From: Nocardia australiensis
Lineage (GTDB): Bacteria > Actinomycetota > Actinomycetes > Mycobacteriales > Mycobacteriaceae
Direction of reading: 5' to 3'
Assembly: GCF_020733705.1 (NCBI RefSeq)
Contig: NZ_JAJFZM010000002.1
Span: 434,001 to 498,000, forward strand
Length of the DNA: 64,000 nucleotides
The notes below the pieces were generated by a model. It was not told the DNA's origin. It saw only the letters and a program-made list of their open reading frames with translations, and searched no databases. How positions within the stretch are numbered: the first letter of the stretch is position 1; the number at the start of each line of letters is the position of its first letter. A program made the translations under genes and the position numbers. Below are positions 8,909-17,511 of the stretch, piece after piece.

Positions 8909-9370
8909 GTGTCACCGGCCGCATCGGATCCCCGCATCGGTGTTGGGTGTGGTCCCGTGAAACTGCACAACGCGGCGATGTTCGCCGAGACCGATCGCGG
9001 CCCGGTGCTGGCCGGCCAGCGGTGCCGAGACTGCGGCAAGGTCGCGTTCCCGCGAAAGCGGGTGTGCCCCAACTGTTTCGGGGAGACCCTCGATGAGCAG
9101 CTGTTGAGTACCACCGGTGTGCTGCACACCTTTACCTGCACACATGTCGGTGCTCCGCATCTGCCGAAGCCGTATCTGCTCGGTTTCGTCGACGTTCCCG
9201 AAGGGGTGCGGTTGCTGTCGCTTCTGACCGACTGCGATCCCTGGGAGGACATGTTGCGGGTCGGTATGCCGATGGAGCTGGTGATGCGGCCGCTGATGCA
9301 GGACGCCACGGGCGAGGACCTCTACACCTACAAGTTCCGGCCCGTCGTACAGGAGAGGACGGACTCGTGA
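8909..9370 (+). CDS. Zn-ribbon/OB-fold (DUF35) acyl-CoA-associated protein
   Basis: A protein of about 153 residues with a rubredoxin-like zinc ribbon (CRDCG and CPNCF) followed by an OB-fold, the DUF35 architecture. Such proteins pair with SCP2-thiolase-like enzymes and are required for their activity, as in the steroid side-chain aldolase Ltp2 with the DUF35 domain of ChsH2. It overlaps the next thiolase gene by four bases (GTGA), which supports a stoichiometric complex. GTG 8909 has a weak GGAGA site; GTG 8957 would give 137 residues and is an alternative. Confidence 0.85.
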   Translation: MSPAASDPRIGVGCGPVKLHNAAMFAETDRGPVLAGQRCRDCGKVAFPRKRVCPNCFGETLDEQLLSTTGVLHTFTCTHVGAPHLPKPYLLGFVDVPEGVRLLSLLTDCDPWEDMLRVGMPMELVMRPLMQDATGEDLYTYKFRPVVQERTDS

Positions 9371-10539
9371 CGCTCAGGGAAGTCGTCGTCGCCGGGATCG
9401 GCGAGACGAAGTTCGGCAAGCACATGGGCAGAGCGATCACCGACATCGGTGCCGAGGCATGCATCAAGGCCATCAAGGATGCCGGCGTCGGGCACAAGCA
9501 GGTGCAGGTCGCCACCGGGGGCTACGCCTGCCAGTGGAATGCGCCGTTGGGTCAGTACTTCGCGCTACCACAGATCGTGCTGCGCGAAATCGGGATCACC
9601 GACATTCCGGTAATGCGCACCGAATGTGGTTGTGCGACAGGTTCGGTCGCGTTCCGTGATATTTGGTACCGCATAGCGACCGGAGAATACGACGTCGGTC
9701 TCGCGTTCGGTCTCGAGCAGATGAATGTGGCCGACTCCAGCAGCATTCTCCACCAGATTTCCGATCACATTCCGGAGCGCGACGGCGACTTCGGCCTGAC
9801 AGCCGCCGGAATCTACGGACTGATGGCTCGGCGGATGATGGAACAGAACGGCGTCACCCGAGAACAACTGGCGCAGGTCGTGGTGAAGAACAGGCGGTTC
9901 GGATCTCGAAATCCGTTGGCGCAGTTCGGCGATCCTGTCACGCTCGAGCAGGTCTTGAACGGGCGCATGATCTCCGATCCGCTCACGCTGTACATGTGCT
10001 GCGGCCGTGGCGACGGTGCCGCTGCGGCCGTGCTGATGGACGCGGCGACCGCTCGAAGGCACGGCGTCCCACACGTTCGGGTCGCTGCCAACGTCTTGAC
10101 CTCCGGCTCTTACCTCGACGACCTCGACTTCGTCACCTTCGACGGCGATGTGCGGGCCGCGGCCCAGGCATACGAAATGGCGGGCATAGGCCCAGAGGAT
10201 CTCGATATAGCTGAGATCCACGACAGTTTCGCGCCGGCCGAGATCAAGCACTATGAGGATCTGGGTTTCTGTGCGCGAGGCGACGGTGGGCGGTTTATCG
10301 AGGAAGGGCGCTCCGACATGGGTGGCGACATCGCGGTCAACACCAGCGGGGGTCTCCTGGCGAAGGGGCACATCATCGGCGCGACCGGAATCTCGCAGAT
10401 CGGTGAATTGGTCAAGCAGTTACGGGGTTCCGCGGGCGACCGTCAGGTCGATGGCGCCAAGGTCGGGTTACAGCACAATTCTGGCGGATATGTGCACACC
10501 GAATTCTGCTCGTGCGCGATCAACATCCTGACGGTGTGA
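9367..10539 (+). CDS. SCP2-thiolase-like protein (thiolase or Ltp2-type aldolase)
   Basis: A 390-residue thiolase-fold protein. The nucleophile region reads ECGCATGSVAF and the HDSFAPAE and GHIIGATG motifs are present. The C-terminal segment reads LQHNSGG where degradative thiolases have a Cys-x-Gly motif, so the second catalytic cysteine is missing. That pattern is shared with SCP2-thiolase-like lipid-transfer proteins and the Ltp aldolases. The partner is probably the DUF35 protein encoded just upstream. The reaction could be thiolytic release of acetyl- or propionyl-CoA or retro-aldol cleavage; the sequence alone does not decide. Confidence 0.85.
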   Translation: MTLREVVVAGIGETKFGKHMGRAITDIGAEACIKAIKDAGVGHKQVQVATGGYACQWNAPLGQYFALPQIVLREIGITDIPVMRTECGCATGSVAFRDIWYRIATGEYDVGLAFGLEQMNVADSSSILHQISDHIPERDGDFGLTAAGIYGLMARRMMEQNGVTREQLAQVVVKNRRFGSRNPLAQFGDPVTLEQVLNGRMISDPLTLYMCCGRGDGAAAAVLMDAATARRHGVPHVRVAANVLTSGSYLDDLDFVTFDGDVRAAAQAYEMAGIGPEDLDIAEIHDSFAPAEIKHYEDLGFCARGDGGRFIEEGRSDMGGDIAVNTSGGLLAKGHIIGATGISQIGELVKQLRGSAGDRQVDGAKVGLQHNSGGYVHTEFCSCAINILTV

Positions 10540-10584
10540 AATCGACCCACGGCGTGGGCCGAGCGAAAGGTAAGAAGACAGACA

Positions 10585-11931
10585 ATGGATGCCGGTCGCG
10601 AATACTGGGACATGGAGATCGAGCCACTGCTCAATACTCCGGAAATCAAAGACGTGCAGTGGGGCAAGCTCCAGCAGTTGCTCACGCGTCTGTACGACAG
10701 TAAACCGTTTTGGCGAGAGCGGATGGATACCGCCGACGCGCGGCCGCAGGACCTGAAAAGCCTCGAGGATTTCAGTCGTCGGATGCCGATCATGGACAAA
10801 GCTCAGCGGCGCCAGCTGGTACTGGACTGCGACGGCGATGTGATTCGCGCCGTCGATCAATCGATCGCGGTACCGGTGGACGACGTCGTGCTGATGGCCG
10901 CCACCTCCGGTACCACCGGAGAGCCGACGCCCTACCCGCACACCGAACGCGACAACGAGATCAACGCCGAGGTTTTCGCGCGCATTCTCTGGCGGGCCGG
11001 ACTGCGGCGCGGTGACCGGGTGGTCCATGCCTTCGGGCTCAGTATGTGGCTGGCCGGTGTGCCGTATGTTCAGCGCATGCAGAACAGCGGCGTCTGCATG
11101 CTGCCAGTGGGCGCCGAAGGCGGATCGGAGCGAATTCTGCGGTTCGCCAAGCAGTTTCAGGCCACCGCCTTGTTCGCGACCCCCTCGTTGGTCGAGCATC
11201 TCATCGAGAAGGCGCCCGATCTGATCGGCATGCCCGTCAGCGACCTCGGCATCAAGACCATCCTGTGCGCCGGCGAACCAGGAGCCGGCATCGCCGAAGT
11301 TCGTAACCGCATCGAAAGTTCGTACGGTGCAACGTTGTACGACCATGGCGGCGGCTACGGCATTTCGTGTGGCCATGCGGAGTACCAGGGCATGCATCAT
11401 GTCGCCGACGACAAGATGATCTTCGAACTGGTCGATCCGGACACCCGTGAACCGATCCCGTTCGAGCACGGCGCGAAGGGCTTGGCGGTGCAGACCAGCC
11501 TGGAGGCCGAGGGAATGTTATGGATGCGGGAGACCTTCGGCGATATCGTCCAGGTGTTCACCGAACCGTGCCCCTGCGGGATGTCAGGGTTCCGGTTCAA
11601 AGTCGTCGGCCGCGCCGACGACATGCTCAAGGTCAAGGGCGTCATGGTTTATCCGGCGGCCATCGACGGTGTGATCACGGGCTTCGCACCGCAGGTGACC
11701 GGCGAATTCCGGATCGTGCTCGACAACCCGCCGCCGCGGGTCGTCCCGCCGCTGGTGCTGCGAGTCGAGTACGACGAGCACGTCTCGCCGGAGCAACTGC
11801 CGGCGCTGGCGGGCGAGATCGAAAGCCACATGCGGTCCACGCTGAAGATCAGCCCTCGCATCGAGTGGGTCGCGCCCTATTCGTTCGAGCGAACGGGCGG
11901 GAAAACCAACTTCTTCGAGCGCAGGTACTGA
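10585..11931 (+). CDS. Phenylacetate-CoA ligase (PaaK)-like adenylate-forming enzyme
   Basis: A 448-residue AMP-binding enzyme of the PaaK branch rather than the FadD branch. The P-loop is AATSGTTGEPTPYPHT, and the C-terminal part has PCPCGMSGFRFKVVGRADDMLKVKGV with the conserved lysine domain. A cysteine/histidine cluster (SCGHAEYQGMHH, PCPCG) resembles the metal site of PaaK relatives. Expected activity is ATP-dependent activation of a carboxylic acid to its CoA ester. Within this operon it would activate the acid freed by ring cleavage or the incoming substrate. An AAGG-type site precedes the ATG. Confidence 0.87.
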   Translation: MDAGREYWDMEIEPLLNTPEIKDVQWGKLQQLLTRLYDSKPFWRERMDTADARPQDLKSLEDFSRRMPIMDKAQRRQLVLDCDGDVIRAVDQSIAVPVDDVVLMAATSGTTGEPTPYPHTERDNEINAEVFARILWRAGLRRGDRVVHAFGLSMWLAGVPYVQRMQNSGVCMLPVGAEGGSERILRFAKQFQATALFATPSLVEHLIEKAPDLIGMPVSDLGIKTILCAGEPGAGIAEVRNRIESSYGATLYDHGGGYGISCGHAEYQGMHHVADDKMIFELVDPDTREPIPFEHGAKGLAVQTSLEAEGMLWMRETFGDIVQVFTEPCPCGMSGFRFKVVGRADDMLKVKGVMVYPAAIDGVITGFAPQVTGEFRIVLDNPPPRVVPPLVLRVEYDEHVSPEQLPALAGEIESHMRSTLKISPRIEWVAPYSFERTGGKTNFFERRY

Positions 11932-11990
11932 TCAGAGACGGCCCGCCCGCGCGTGTTCGGCGCGAGCGGCCGAGATGCCCTGGAGGACAG

Positions 11991-13241
11991 GTGGATATAT
12001 ATATCGTCGGTGTCGGGATGACGCCGTTCGGAAGGTTCCCCGAGTGGGGAGTGAAGGACCTCGCTCAGCGGGCCGTCACCGATGCACTCACCGACGCCGG
12101 GTGCGGCAAGTCGGCCGTGGATGCGGCCTTTTTCGCCAATACGGTGATGGGTTACCTGGAGAATCAGATCTTCATTCCGGGCCCGATCGCATTGCGTGCC
12201 ATGGGATTCGAGGAGATACCCATCCTCACGGTCGAAAATGCCTGTGCCAGCGGCTCGACCGCGCTGTGGGAAGCGATCAACTTCGTGCGCAGCGGTTCCG
12301 GCGACGTCGCCCTCGCAGTGGGGGCCGAGAAGATGAACGTCGGCGACAAACAACGCCAACTCGCGATCTTCGACAGCGGCTGGGAGATCGAGACCGCGGA
12401 CGAGAACTACGCCGAGCTGATAGCTTACGGCGCCGGGGTCGACGTCCCGCCCGGTAGCGAAAGCCCGGACGCGCGTAGCCGTTTCATGGACGTCTATGCC
12501 GCCTACGCTCGCCGTCACATGCGGGAATACGGCGTCACACAACGCCAGATCGCGGCCGTGTCGGCGAAGAACCATGCGCACTCGGTGCACAATCCGCGGG
12601 CGTTCTTCCACAAAGAGTTCAGCATCGACGATGTGCTGGCGGCCAAGCCGGTCGTGTATCCGCTGACGGTTCCCATGTGCGCGCCGGTCACCGACGGTGG
12701 CGCCGCCGCGATCGTCTGCTCGGAAGAAGCGATGGCGCGGTACGGCTTCGATCGTTCCCGGGCGGTCAAGGTCGAGGCATGCGTACTCGTGAGCGCAGTG
12801 CCGCGACAGGCGGAAGAAGTCGAGAACCAGCCCACCTACCTCGCCGCACGCCGTGCCTACGATCAGGCCGGCATCGGACCGGAAGATATCGACGTCGCCG
12901 AGGTGCACGACGCGGCCGCGATCGGTGAGATCCGCGAGATCGAGAACCTCGGTCTCTGCGGCTTCGGTGAAGCAGCCGCCCTGAGTGAACGCGGCGACAC
13001 GTCGATCGGAGGCCGGATCCCGGTCAACCCGTCGGGCGGACTCGAATCCAAAGGCCACCCGATCGCGGCGACCGGACTCGGTCAGATCTTCGAGCTGACC
13101 GCACAGCTGCGCGGTGAGTGCGACGACCGGCAGGTCGACAATGCGAGATACGCGATCCAGGAGAACGGTGGCGGCAGTATCGGACTGGATGCCGCGGTCA
13201 CCGTTGTGAGTATCCTGTCGCGGACAGGCTCCGGCCGGTGA
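11991..13241 (+). CDS. Second SCP2-thiolase-like protein
   Basis: A 416-residue thiolase-fold protein with ENACASGSTALWEA around the nucleophile cysteine, DVAEVHDAAAIGEI, and NPSGGLESKGHPIAATGLGQ. The C-terminal stretch reads IQENGGG, again lacking the second cysteine of ordinary thiolases. GTG 11991 directly follows a GGAGGAC site and starts at VDIYIVGVGMTPFG, the family's N-terminal strand; the frame is open further upstream but overlaps the CoA ligase. It is clearly paralogous to the gene at 9.4 kb, but the operon has only one DUF35 gene. The two may form a heteromeric enzyme or act on successive intermediates. Confidence 0.87.
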   Translation: MDIYIVGVGMTPFGRFPEWGVKDLAQRAVTDALTDAGCGKSAVDAAFFANTVMGYLENQIFIPGPIALRAMGFEEIPILTVENACASGSTALWEAINFVRSGSGDVALAVGAEKMNVGDKQRQLAIFDSGWEIETADENYAELIAYGAGVDVPPGSESPDARSRFMDVYAAYARRHMREYGVTQRQIAAVSAKNHAHSVHNPRAFFHKEFSIDDVLAAKPVVYPLTVPMCAPVTDGGAAAIVCSEEAMARYGFDRSRAVKVEACVLVSAVPRQAEEVENQPTYLAARRAYDQAGIGPEDIDVAEVHDAAAIGEIREIENLGLCGFGEAAALSERGDTSIGGRIPVNPSGGLESKGHPIAATGLGQIFELTAQLRGECDDRQVDNARYAIQENGGGSIGLDAAVTVVSILSRTGSGR

Positions 13242-13459
13242 CATCGCGTGCGTACGGGGCCGTCGCTGTGGGTCCGCATACGCGCCCCCGGTCCAGGCCT
13301 ACCGCACCCGCAATGGATTCATGGTCGATCTCGCCCAGTGGGCGCTCAACGGGCTGGCTGCGAGCACCGGATTCGATAACGCGCGGCGGAAGGACCTATA
13401 CGTTCTCCCAGCCACGCCGTCACCAACGTCCGTGGTCAGTACACCTAGGCCGTGCATGT
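13242..13459. other. Intergenic region with a possible decayed coding remnant
   Basis: 218 bp between convergent genes. A plus-strand frame at about 13291-13482 reads protein-like (NGFMVDLAQWALNGLAAST) but has no start with a ribosome site, and I cannot assign it to a family. No clear terminator hairpin is visible. Confidence 0.3.
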
Positions 13460-14977
13460 CTATTGGCGTAGTTCACGTTTAAGCAGTTTGCCGCTTTGAT
13501 TGCGTGGTAGTACGTCGACGAAGTGGATCCGCTTGGGAACCTTGAACGGCGCGATTCGCTCTTTGACGTGCGCGGTCAATGCTTCGGCGGTCACTTGCAG
13601 GCCGTCGCGCAGCACGACTACGGCGGTGATGGCTTCGATCCATTTTTCGTCCGGGGTGCCGATGACGGCAACCTCGGCGACTGCGGGGTGGGTGTAGAGG
13701 GCGTCTTCGACTTCCCGTGAGGCGACCAGGATGCCGCCGGTATTGATGACGTCTTTGATGCGGTCGACGACGGTGATGAAGCCTTCTTGGTCGCGGGTGA
13801 CGAGGTCGCCGGAGTGGAACCAGCCGTCGCGGAACGCTTCTGCGGTTGCGTCGGGGTTGTTCCAGTAGCCCTGACAGAGCTGCGGTGATCGGTAGAGGAC
13901 TTCTCCGGATTCGCCGTCGGCGACGTCGTTGCCGTCGGTGTCGATGACACGGGTTTCGACGAAGAACACCGGGCGTCCGCATGAGGAAGGCCGGTCGGCG
14001 TGGTCTTCAGGACGTAGGACCGTGGCGAGCGGTCCGATCTCGGATTGGCCGAAGCAGTTGTAGAAGCCGAGGTCAGGGTAGCGTTCGCGGAGCCGGTTGA
14101 GCACGGTCACCGGCATGATCGACGCGCCGTATTGGGCTTTGTGTAGCGAGGATAGGTCGTGGTGGTCGAGGTCGGGGTGATTCGACAGCGGCACCCACAC
14201 GGTTGGTGCGAGGAATAGCGATCCGATCCGGTCTTGTTCGACGCGGCGCAGGATTTCGGGGATATCGGGTGTGGCCATCAGGTTCACGGTCGCGCCGACC
14301 GACAGGTAGGGCAGCATGAATACGTGCATGCCGGCCGAGTGGTACAGCGGCATCGCGATGAGCGGGTTGTCATCGGCGGTCAGATCGAGCGCGATCACCG
14401 AGGAGACGTACTCGCAGATGAGGGCGGCGTGAGTCATCATGGCGCCCTTGGGTTTCGACGTGGTGCCCGAGGTGTAAAGGAGTTGGGCGAGGTCGGTTGC
14501 GGTGGCCTGTGGTGACAGCTCCGGCACCTCGCCCGCGTCGGCGACATCGAGTAGTGATCCGTCGGCGTCATGCAATCTCACGATGTGCTCGACGGTGGAG
14601 AGGTTGTCGCGCACCGAACCGAGAGTCGCGCTGAGGGCGGGATCGACCAGCACCGCCCGTGCCCCCGACTGGGACACCAGATAGGTCAGTTCTTCGCCGG
14701 TGAGGGCGTAGTTCACCGGGACGTGGACCAACCCGGCGCGGGCGCAGGCCAGGAATCCGATCACGTAGGCGTCGGAGTTGGTGCCGTAGGCGGCGACTCG
14801 ATCGCCGGCGACCAGGCCGAGGCCGAGCAGGTGCGCGGCGGCGCGGGTGACCGCGGCGTCGAGTTCGCGGTAGGTGCGTACCCGACCTTCGAAGGTCAGC
14901 GCGGTGCGGTCGGGGACCTTCGCCGCCGAGCGGCGCAGCACACCGTCGATGGTATGGGTGCGGGGATCGAGACTCAT
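13460..14977 (-). CDS. Long-chain/steroid-type acyl-CoA ligase (FadD family)
   Basis: A 505-residue class I adenylate-forming enzyme. Core motifs are YTSGTTSKPKGAMMTH, the YNCFGQSE adenine loop, WFHSGDLVTRDQEGFITVVDRIKD and the C-terminal lysine in NQSGKLLKREL. It activates a fatty or alicyclic carboxylic acid in the cytoplasm. The frame extends to 15022, but MSLDPRTHTIDG at 14977 is the natural domain start. There is no ribosome site; a TATAAT box lies nine bases upstream, so translation is probably leaderless or nearly so. It lies next to a ketosteroid-dehydrogenase-like gene, which suggests a steroid or polycyclic acid substrate, but this is inference. Confidence 0.9.
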   Translation of the reverse strand: MSLDPRTHTIDGVLRRSAAKVPDRTALTFEGRVRTYRELDAAVTRAAAHLLGLGLVAGDRVAAYGTNSDAYVIGFLACARAGLVHVPVNYALTGEELTYLVSQSGARAVLVDPALSATLGSVRDNLSTVEHIVRLHDADGSLLDVADAGEVPELSPQATATDLAQLLYTSGTTSKPKGAMMTHAALICEYVSSVIALDLTADDNPLIAMPLYHSAGMHVFMLPYLSVGATVNLMATPDIPEILRRVEQDRIGSLFLAPTVWVPLSNHPDLDHHDLSSLHKAQYGASIMPVTVLNRLRERYPDLGFYNCFGQSEIGPLATVLRPEDHADRPSSCGRPVFFVETRVIDTDGNDVADGESGEVLYRSPQLCQGYWNNPDATAEAFRDGWFHSGDLVTRDQEGFITVVDRIKDVINTGGILVASREVEDALYTHPAVAEVAVIGTPDEKWIEAITAVVVLRDGLQVTAEALTAHVKERIAPFKVPKRIHFVDVLPRNQSGKLLKRELRQ

Positions 14978-14986
14978 GGACACTAG

Positions 14987-14992
14987 ATTATA
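14987..14992 (-). promoter_or_regulatory. TATAAT -10 box for leaderless acyl-CoA ligase mRNA
   Basis: A perfect TATAAT on the minus strand, nine bases before the ATG that lacks a Shine-Dalgarno sequence. The predicted transcription start falls within about three bases of the start codon. Confidence 0.55.
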
Positions 14993-15085
14993 GGTCGTCC
15001 AAGTATTTCGGAGGTAGACCACGTTCGTTCAGTCGAGATATGCCAGATGCACCACCATCCGGGTGCGTCGCCGTAACTCGATCGG

Positions 15086-15223
15086 ATGTGGCGTCACCGA
15101 ACGGCAGAACTGGTTGTTCTGGACGACTGCGGTGCCGAGTTCGAACACCCTCCTGCCGAGTTCATAGACGGTGTCAACGCGCGAATCCAGCCTATGTGGG
15201 AAAGCTTGGTCAGGCTCGACTGA
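15086..15223 (+). pseudogene. Possible short remnant ORF, family unknown
   Basis: A 45-codon frame ending in FIDGVNARIQPMWESLVRLD looks like the tail of a larger protein, but it has no ribosome site and no recognisable family. The rest of 15023-15270 holds no gene. Confidence 0.25.
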
Positions 15224-15272
15224 CCGGTGGTGAACCCTGTCGGCGACGGGGTGGCAGCGCGCACGACCGTAC

Positions 15273-15286
15273 TGTAACGTGTTCTA
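15273..15286. promoter_or_regulatory. KstR-type operator 1
   Basis: TGTAACGTGTTCTA matches the mycobacterial/rhodococcal KstR consensus T-N2-AAC-N2-GTT-N2-A at every fixed position. Confidence 0.7.
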
Positions 15287-15295
15287 GAAATTGGG

Positions 15296-15309
15296 TGTAA
15301 CACGTTCTA
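15296..15309. promoter_or_regulatory. KstR-type operator 2
   Basis: TGTAACACGTTCTA is a second full match to the KstR consensus, 23 bp from the first. It abuts a TAAGCT -10 box at 15314-15319, so bound repressor would block RNA polymerase. Confidence 0.7.
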
Positions 15310-15335
15310 ATTTTAAGCTAGGGGAGGCTGCCGCG

Positions 15336-17057
15336 GTGAGCAGTTCGCGCACACCTGGATCGAGTGACGGAAATGCATTCGACGTAATCGTTGTAGGGTC
15401 CGGTGCCGCCGGTATGAGCGCGGCGATCACCGCGGCGAAGAGCGGCCTCCGAACCGTCATCATTGAAAAGTCACAGTATTGGGGTGGATCGTCCTCGAGA
15501 TCCGGCGGCGGGGTATGGATTCCGGGTAACTCCGTACTCCGTCGGCAGGCACCGGCCGACGACCTGGAGGCGGCACGCAGATATGTCCGCACCATTGTGG
15601 GACCGTGTGTGGACGAGGCGTTGATCGATCGATATATCGATCGTGGTCCCGAGGCCCTGGAATTCCTGATGCAGCATGCTCCATTGCAGCTGGAATGGGT
15701 CGAGAACTATTCGGACTACTATCCCGAAGCGTCCGGCGGCCAGGCATCGGGCCGGTCCTGCGAACCCAAACCGTTCGACGGGCGAAAGCTGGGTGCCGAT
15801 TTGGCCACGCTGCACCCGCCGTACAGCAAGAACCCATTGAACATCGTGATAAAACAGTCCGACTACCGCTGGTTGAGTACCGGATTGCGGCACTGGCGCG
15901 GACCGGTCAAGGCGGCCCGGGTAGCCGGCAGGTACCTGCTCGCCAAGATACGGCGGCAGCGATTGCTCGGGTTCGGGGCATCGTTGATGGGTCGGCTGAT
16001 GGTGGGCGTTCGTAACGCAGGCGTGCCGGTGAAACTCGGCGTGACGTTGCGGGATCTGGTCATCGAGGACGGTCGTGTCGTCGGTGTCGAGGTGGAGATC
16101 GATGGTCGAACGAGCGTTTGGCATGCCGAGCACGGAGTTGTGCTGGCGTGCGGCGGATTCGAGAACAATGCCGAAATGCGCCAGAAGTACCAGCGGGCGC
16201 CGATCGGGTCCGACTGGACCACCGGGGCCCCGACCAATACCGGCGACGGCATCAATGCCGCACTGAAGATCGGCGCCGCAGTCGATTTCATGGACGACGC
16301 CTGGTGGGGCCCAACGATCCCACTTCCCAAGGGCCCGTGGTTCGCGCTGTCGGAGCGGTCGCTGCCGGGAAGCATCATGGTCAATGATCGTGGCGAGCGA
16401 TTCATGAATGAGTCGTTGCCTTACGTGGAAGCCGTGCACAGGATGTACGGCGGTGAATTCGGCCAGGGGGAGGGGCCGGGCGAGAACATCCCAGCGTGGT
16501 TGATCTTCGATCAGACCTACCGCAGCCGCTACATGTTCATTTCGGTGACGGGCGGGGCTCCGTTGCCGGCCAGCTGGTTCAAGAGCGGAGTGCTGGTCAA
16601 GGCAGCCACCGTGAGCGGGTTGGCGGACAAGCTCGGCGTGCCGGTCGATCGGCTGACCGCCACGGTGGACCGGTTCAACGGTTTTGCGCGCTCAGGTCTC
16701 GACGAGGACTTTCACCGGGGTGAGAGCGAGTACGACCACTATTACGGTGATATCACCAACAAGCCGAATCCCAGCCTGGGCGCCTTGGCGAAGGGGCCAT
16801 TCTATGCGGCGAAAATGGTACCGGGCGACCTCGGTACCAAGGGTGGGGTCAAAACCGACCCCGCGGCGCGCGCGCTCCGTCCGGATGGCACAGTTATCCC
16901 GGGTCTATATGCCGCCGGGAACACCAGCGCTCCGGTGATGGGGCACACCTACGCCGGCCCGGGCGCGACGATCGGTCCGGCCATGGTATTCGGTTATCTT
17001 GCCGCCCTGAATATTGCCGAGCAGGCCGCCAAAAGGAAGACCGTTTCGGATCGGTGA
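15336..17057 (+). CDS. 3-ketosteroid-Delta1-dehydrogenase-like flavoprotein
   Basis: A 573-residue FAD enzyme of the fumarate reductase/KstD superfamily. The FAD loop GSGAAG (residues 21-26) is followed by the GGSSSRSGGGVWIPGN segment. Tyrosines fitting the KstD active site occur in ENYSDYYPE and in HTYAGPGATIGPAM; in the latter the spacing Tyr to Gly(+4) equals the Tyr487/Gly491 pair of Rhodococcus KstD1. The expected reaction is 1,2-dehydrogenation of a 3-ketosteroid or similar cyclic ketone. GTG 15336 follows a GGGGAGG site; an in-frame ATG at 15291 falls inside the operator region and is less likely. Two KstR boxes in front predict steroid-inducible expression. The exact substrate (3-keto-4-ene or 5-alpha steroid) is not readable. 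Confidence 0.87.
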   Translation: MSSSRTPGSSDGNAFDVIVVGSGAAGMSAAITAAKSGLRTVIIEKSQYWGGSSSRSGGGVWIPGNSVLRRQAPADDLEAARRYVRTIVGPCVDEALIDRYIDRGPEALEFLMQHAPLQLEWVENYSDYYPEASGGQASGRSCEPKPFDGRKLGADLATLHPPYSKNPLNIVIKQSDYRWLSTGLRHWRGPVKAARVAGRYLLAKIRRQRLLGFGASLMGRLMVGVRNAGVPVKLGVTLRDLVIEDGRVVGVEVEIDGRTSVWHAEHGVVLACGGFENNAEMRQKYQRAPIGSDWTTGAPTNTGDGINAALKIGAAVDFMDDAWWGPTIPLPKGPWFALSERSLPGSIMVNDRGERFMNESLPYVEAVHRMYGGEFGQGEGPGENIPAWLIFDQTYRSRYMFISVTGGAPLPASWFKSGVLVKAATVSGLADKLGVPVDRLTATVDRFNGFARSGLDEDFHRGESEYDHYYGDITNKPNPSLGALAKGPFYAAKMVPGDLGTKGGVKTDPAARALRPDGTVIPGLYAAGNTSAPVMGHTYAGPGATIGPAMVFGYLAALNIAEQAAKRKTVSDR

Positions 17058-17511
17058 GCCCGGAAAGAGTGAGATGTCATCCGATTATTAAATGCTGGCC
17101 GCATTGCAGCGGTATATCCACGATCGGTTCTTTGTCTGCCGATTATGCGACCATTGAGAACCCATACAGAAACACCCCGATGGTGGCAATAGCCGATATT
17201 CGAAAGTTTTACGAATTTGCGGTGACGTTCAAATCTGACTTGACACTGAATCTTCCCATCAGGGCGTCGCACGGGAATAGTGCGGCAATGGCGCTCACGA
17301 ATACCAGTGAAAAGATCACGATCAGGCGCTCAGTACGACGGAATTTGGCGACGACTGCTAGGCGAAGGGCCTGAAGGCGTTCTGGGGGACCTCGAGGAGA
17401 CTCGTCACGTCCCCGAGATACGGGCTCGATCGTGGGGCCATCGCCACCAGGTGCTTCGGTGCCGGTCTCGCGGTGCGGGCCAGGAATTCTCGCTGACCCG
17501 CACCGCGCCGG
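17058..17511. other. AT-richer intergenic region, no convincing gene
   Basis: 454 bp of clearly lower GC than its surroundings. On the minus strand around 17220-17330 a frame encodes a short hydrophobic stretch (LIVIFSLVFVSAIAALFP), perhaps a membrane-protein remnant, but it has no usable start. No operator was recognised. Confidence 0.4.
17469..17507 (-). terminator. Hairpin terminator of IclR gene
   Basis: Perfect 11-bp stem CGCGGTGCGGG / CCCGCACCGCG with a 17-nt loop, five bases beyond the IclR stop codon. Confidence 0.6.

Noticed and set aside
7843-9309. 488-codon minus-strand open frame over the crotonase gene
   Set aside because: No family motifs, no ribosome site; high-GC antisense artefact of a well-supported crotonase.
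11520-11990. Upstream extension of the second thiolase-like gene
   Set aside because: Lies within the PaaK-like gene and reads as arginine-rich out-of-frame sequence; GTG 11991 has a strong ribosome site.
13118-13471. 117-codon plus-strand frame after the second thiolase-like gene
   Set aside because: Overlaps the end of that gene in another frame, no motif and no ribosome site.
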